7,719 nucleotides of DNA. It comes from Betaproteobacteria bacterium. GTDB taxonomy: Bacteria > Pseudomonadota > Gammaproteobacteria > Burkholderiales > SG8-39. Each line of letters starts with the position of its first letter. The stretch's first letter is position 1. Positions 5,552 through 7,719 of this stretch are shown here, piece by piece. The position numbers and the translations under genes are program-made. The DNA lies in assembly GCA_012274205.1 (NCBI GenBank), contig JAAOZY010000443.1, positions 1 to 7,719 on the forward strand, given 5' to 3'. A model generated the notes under the pieces. It was given only the letters and a program-made list of their open reading frames with translations. It did no database searches and was not told the DNA's origin.

Positions 5552-6206
5552 TGCTGAAGACGTCGTCCGGTATTTGCAGGACAACCCCGGTTTCTTCGAG
5601 GAATATGCCGAGCTGCTGGCGCAGATCTACATACCGCATCCGCACGGTGGCCGCGCCATCCCGATCGCCGAACGCCAGATCCTCACGCTGCGCGAAAAAA
5701 GCAGGATGCTCGAGGGCAAGCTGGCGGAGCTGATCCAGTTCGGCGAGGAGAACGACGCGATCGGCGAAAAAATGCACCGGCTATGCCTCGCGCTGCTGCC
5801 CGCCGGCGAGTTGCAGGCGACGCTGCAGGCGCTGTACTACAACCTGCGCGAGGACTTCGCCGTGCCGCATGCGGCGCTGCGCTTGTGGCCGGCGGATGCC
5901 GGCGCGGCGGCGGGCGGGGGCGCGGAATTCGCGCCGGTGAGCGCGGAACTGCGCAGCTACGCGGCGGGCCTGGAGCATCCGGTCTGCGGCGCGGAGGCAA
6001 ACCCCGAAGTGCTTGCCTGGTTCGGCGACACCGGCGCGCAACTGCGCTCGGTCGGCAGCATACCGCTGCGCGGCGCGGACAAGGCGAGCATCGGCATGCT
6101 GGTGCTCGCGAGCGAGGACGCGCAGCGCTTTTACCCGGAGATGGGAACGCTCTATCTCCAGCGCCTGGGCGAACTCCTCAGCGCTGCGCTCGCGCGCCAC
6201 CTGTAG
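5538..6206 (+). CDS. DUF484 family protein (YigA-like)
   Basis: A 222-residue member of the DUF484 family, regularly found between dapF and xerC. Seen: the family N-terminal motif VVRYLQDNPGFFEEYAELLAQIYIPHPHGGRAIPIAERQ (residues 9-47), a predicted charged helix or short coiled coil (about 48-82), then a GAF-like domain (about 85-222) with the strand pair SVGSIPLRG and SIGMLVLAS (171-192). The function is not established; E. coli YigA has none assigned. The start is not fixed: TTG at 5538 or TTG at 5544. GAGGGAG (5528-5534) lies 3 nt before the first and 9 nt before the second, and both overlap the end of dapF. The ATG at 5551 is out of frame. A run of Ala and Gly (120-129) interrupts the GAF-like region. 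Tight packing with dapF and xerC argues for one transcript. Confidence 0.9.
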   Translation: MRLTNAEDVVRYLQDNPGFFEEYAELLAQIYIPHPHGGRAIPIAERQILTLREKSRMLEGKLAELIQFGEENDAIGEKMHRLCLALLPAGELQATLQALYYNLREDFAVPHAALRLWPADAGAAAGGGAEFAPVSAELRSYAAGLEHPVCGAEANPEVLAWFGDTGAQLRSVGSIPLRGADKASIGMLVLASEDAQRFYPEMGTLYLQRLGELLSAALARHL

Positions 6207-6208
6207 CG

Positions 6209-7123
6209 ATGGCGGCGGATCCGGCGCCCGCCGATCCCCGCAGCGCCCTGCTCGCGTCCTGGCTCGAGCACCTTGCGCACCAGCGCCATCTCGCCGCGGG
6301 CACGCGGCGCAACTATTTCAAGGACGTCGAGACGCTGTTCGAGCTCAATCCGGGCGTCGAGCTGGCGCGCATCCAGCCGCAGCAAATCCGGCGCAGCGTG
6401 GCGCAGCTGCACGCGCGCGGCCTGTCCGGGCGCACCATCGCGCACATGCTGTCGGCGTGGCGTGGCCTGTTCGCCTGGCTCGCGCGCCACCGCGGCTACG
6501 GCAGCAATCCCTGCGCCGGGCTGCGCGCGCCCAAGTCGCCGCGCGGCCTGCCCAAGGCGCTGTCGCCGGAGGCAGCGGGGCAGCTGCTCGACGCGCCGGC
6601 CGAGACCCCGCCCGACATACGCGACAAGGCCATGTTCGAGCTCGCCTACTCCTGCGGGCTGCGCCTGGCCGAACTGGTGAGCCTCGATCTGTCGCACGCC
6701 GACACCATCCGGCGCGACGCCGAAGTGACGGTCACGGGAAAAGGCGGCAAGACGCGCAGCGTGCCGGTGGGCGCGAAGGCGCGCGCGGCGCTCGAGGTCT
6801 GGTTGCGGACGCGCGCCGTGCTTGCGCGCGCCGAGGTGCCGGCGCTGTTCGTCGGCGCGCGCGGCGAGCGCATCGCCGCCGGCGTGGTGCGCGCGCGCCT
6901 CGCGCAATGGGCCATCCGCGCCGGCCTGCCAGTGCACGTGCACCCGCACGTGCTGCGCCACTCCTTCGCCACGCATGTGCTCCAATCCTCGGGCGACCTG
7001 CGCGCGGTGCAGGAAATGCTCGGGCATTCGAGCATCTCGACCACGCAGGTATACACGCATCTGGATTTTCAGTACCTGGCCAAGGCCTACGACGCCGCGC
7101 ATCCGCGGGCGAAGAAGAAATAG
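6209..7123 (+). CDS. xerC: Tyrosine recombinase XerC
   Basis: XerC acts with XerD and FtsK at the dif site to resolve chromosome dimers at cell division. The 304 residues match the family length (E. coli has 298). The N-terminal SAM-like core-binding domain spans about residues 11-95 and the catalytic domain about 115-295. All six catalytic residues are visible: R152 in SCGLRLAEL, K178 in VTGKGGKTR, H247 and R250 in HPHVLRHSFATH, H273 in MLGHSSISTT, and the nucleophile Y282 in QVYTHLD. The ATG at 6209 lies 2 nt after the DUF484 stop, so translation is probably coupled. XerC rather than a phage or integron integrase is supported by the dapF-DUF484-xerC context, the length and the lack of neighbouring attachment repeats; XerD is the nearest alternative. 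The protein ends in a basic tail, RAKKK. No dif-like site was found nearby. Confidence 0.96.
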   Translation: MAADPAPADPRSALLASWLEHLAHQRHLAAGTRRNYFKDVETLFELNPGVELARIQPQQIRRSVAQLHARGLSGRTIAHMLSAWRGLFAWLARHRGYGSNPCAGLRAPKSPRGLPKALSPEAAGQLLDAPAETPPDIRDKAMFELAYSCGLRLAELVSLDLSHADTIRRDAEVTVTGKGGKTRSVPVGAKARAALEVWLRTRAVLARAEVPALFVGARGERIAAGVVRARLAQWAIRAGLPVHVHPHVLRHSFATHVLQSSGDLRAVQEMLGHSSISTTQVYTHLDFQYLAKAYDAAHPRAKKK

Positions 7124-7136
7124 CAAAGCCCGGGCG

Positions 7137-7158
7137 GGCGCGGCGCCGGTGCCTTTTT
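7137..7158 (+). terminator. Candidate intrinsic terminator after xerC
   Basis: GGCGC (7137-7141) can pair with GTGCC (7149-7153), including one G-T wobble, around a 7-nt loop, directly followed by TTTTT (7154-7158). The stem is short but GC-rich and the T tract is clean. It lies 14 nt after the xerC stop and would end the dapF-DUF484-xerC transcript before rlmI. Confidence 0.5.
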
Positions 7159-7191
7159 CGCAGATAGCGCCTGTTGCCGGCGAATTGGGCT

Positions 7192-7197
7192 TATGAT
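7192..7197 (+). promoter_or_regulatory. Candidate -10 element of rlmI
   Basis: TATGAT matches the sigma70 -10 consensus at five of six positions and ends 8 nt before the rlmI ATG. No good -35 is found at 16-18 nt upstream; TTGCCG at 7174-7179 is only 12 nt away. If used, transcription would begin at about 7204, leaving almost no leader. Support is limited to this hexamer and its place after a candidate terminator. Confidence 0.35.
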
Positions 7198-7205
7198 GCC
7201 GCCCG

Positions 7206-7604
7206 ATGAAACAACTGATCCTCAAGGCCGGCCGCGAGAAGTCGCTGGCGCGCTGCCATCCCTGGGTGTTCTCCGGCGCGTTGGCGCGCGTGCAGGGCGA
7301 CCCGGAGTCGGGCGACAGTGTGACGGTGCGCGCCGCCGGAGGCGAATTCCTCGCCTGGGCGGCGTACAGCCCGGCATCGCAGATCCGCGCGCGCGTGTGG
7401 AGCTGGGCCGAAGCCGAGCCTGTCGACGCCGATCTGCTGCGCGCGCGTCTCGCCCGCGCGATGGCCGCGCGCGCGCACCTGCTGTCGGCGGACGCAAGCG
7501 ATGCGCTGCGCCTGGTGCACGGGGAATCCGACGGGCTCCCGGGCGTAGTCGCGGACCGCTATGGGGACGTGGTGGTGCTGCAGCTGCTCTCGGCCGGGGC
7601 CGAG
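7206..7604 (+). CDS. rlmI: 23S rRNA (cytosine(1962)-C5)-methyltransferase RlmI, N-terminal part, interrupted by fold-back sequence
   Basis: RlmI methylates a cytosine of 23S rRNA (C1962 in E. coli) at C5 using SAM. The first 133 codons are credible: an N-terminal PUA domain (residues 1 to about 70), with LKAGREKSLARCHPWVFSGA (6-25) and GGEFLAWAAYSPASQIRARVWS (45-66), then the start of the linker/central domain, LVHGESDGLPGVVADRYGDVVVLQLLSAGAE (103-133), which closely follows E. coli RlmI. The family is about 390-400 residues, so two thirds is missing, including the SAM-binding and catalytic cysteine motifs. After E133 (7604) the frame reads nine unrelated residues to a TAG at 7632-7634, because the sequence turns into the reverse complement of the gene. 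That tail is not real protein. The ATG at 7206 starts the PUA domain correctly; no clear Shine-Dalgarno precedes it. YccW/RlmI versus a close paralogue cannot be settled on this fragment. Confidence 0.88.
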
Positions 7605-7719
7605 AGCAGCTGCAGCACCACCACGTCCCCATAGCGGTCCGCGACTACGCCCGGCAGCCCGTCGGATTCCCCGTGCACCAGGCGCAGCGCATCGCTTGCG
7701 TCCGCCGACAGCAGGTGCG
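7474..7719. repeat. Long inverted repeat (fold-back) ending the window
   Basis: Bases 7474-7595 and 7598-7719 are reverse complements over 122 nt with one mismatch (7538 against 7655), separated by GG (7596-7597). The left arm is rlmI coding sequence in its proper frame, and the right arm is the same codons on the opposite strand. The repeat runs exactly to the window end. It is centred on a natural short palindrome in rlmI, CTCGGCC-GG-GGCCGAG (7589-7604). The structure is seen directly; that it is an assembly or library artefact is inference. Confidence 0.97.

Noticed and set aside
6209..7123. The tyrosine recombinase as a mobile-element integrase
   Set aside because: Its length, full XerC motif set and dapF-DUF484-xerC context fit the housekeeping recombinase; no attachment-site repeats or cargo genes are nearby.
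7605..7634. Extension of rlmI by nine residues (SSCSTTTSP) to a TAG stop
   Set aside because: These codons are the reverse complement of upstream rlmI read in the wrong sense; they have no family similarity and arise from the fold-back.

Overview
This window looks like a housekeeping region from a GC-rich betaproteobacterium, probably in the Rhodocyclales/Nitrosomonadales part of the class. The evidence is the gene order (metK divergent from two lipid A acyltransferases, then dapF, a DUF484 gene and xerC), an S-adenosylhomocysteine (SAH) riboswitch in front of ahcY, and the strong G/C bias at third codon positions. I cannot place genus or species from sequence reading alone. No phage, transposon, CRISPR or defence locus is visible.

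Left block, minus strand (1-1940). metK (SAM synthetase) is read from what looks like its own promoter and ends at a strong intrinsic terminator. Next comes a separate sigma70-type promoter, an SAH riboswitch whose 5' edge coincides with the predicted transcription start, a good ribosome binding site, and ahcY (SAH hydrolase), which runs off the left edge. MetK makes SAM, methyltransferases turn it into SAH, and AhcY removes SAH, so these are two steps of the activated methyl cycle. Only ahcY carries the SAH sensor. The 3' strand of the aptamer's closing helix can also pair with the ahcY Shine-Dalgarno region, which suggests how the switch could work.

Middle block, plus strand (1941-3741). 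Two divergent members of the LpxL/HtrB acyltransferase family lie in tandem, one with an HX4E motif and one with HX4D. They should add secondary acyl chains to Kdo2-lipid A at the inner membrane. They are separated by 79 nt, exactly spanned by a basic 29-codon reading frame that overlaps both genes.

Right block, plus strand (3809-7123). A CoA-binding (YccU-type) protein, a GNAT acetyltransferase, dapF (lysine and peptidoglycan precursor synthesis), a DUF484 protein and xerC (chromosome dimer resolution) are packed with overlaps or a 2-nt gap. Three of the five use non-ATG starts (TTG, GTG, TTG). A candidate terminator follows xerC, and then rlmI (23S rRNA m5C methyltransferase) begins.

Right end. 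rlmI is genuine only to about 7604. From there the sequence is the reverse complement of what precedes it: 122-nt arms, a 2-nt centre and one mismatch. The turn-around sits on a natural 16-nt palindrome inside rlmI. This is most likely a fold-back (chimeric read or assembly) artefact at a contig end and should not be annotated as biology without checking.
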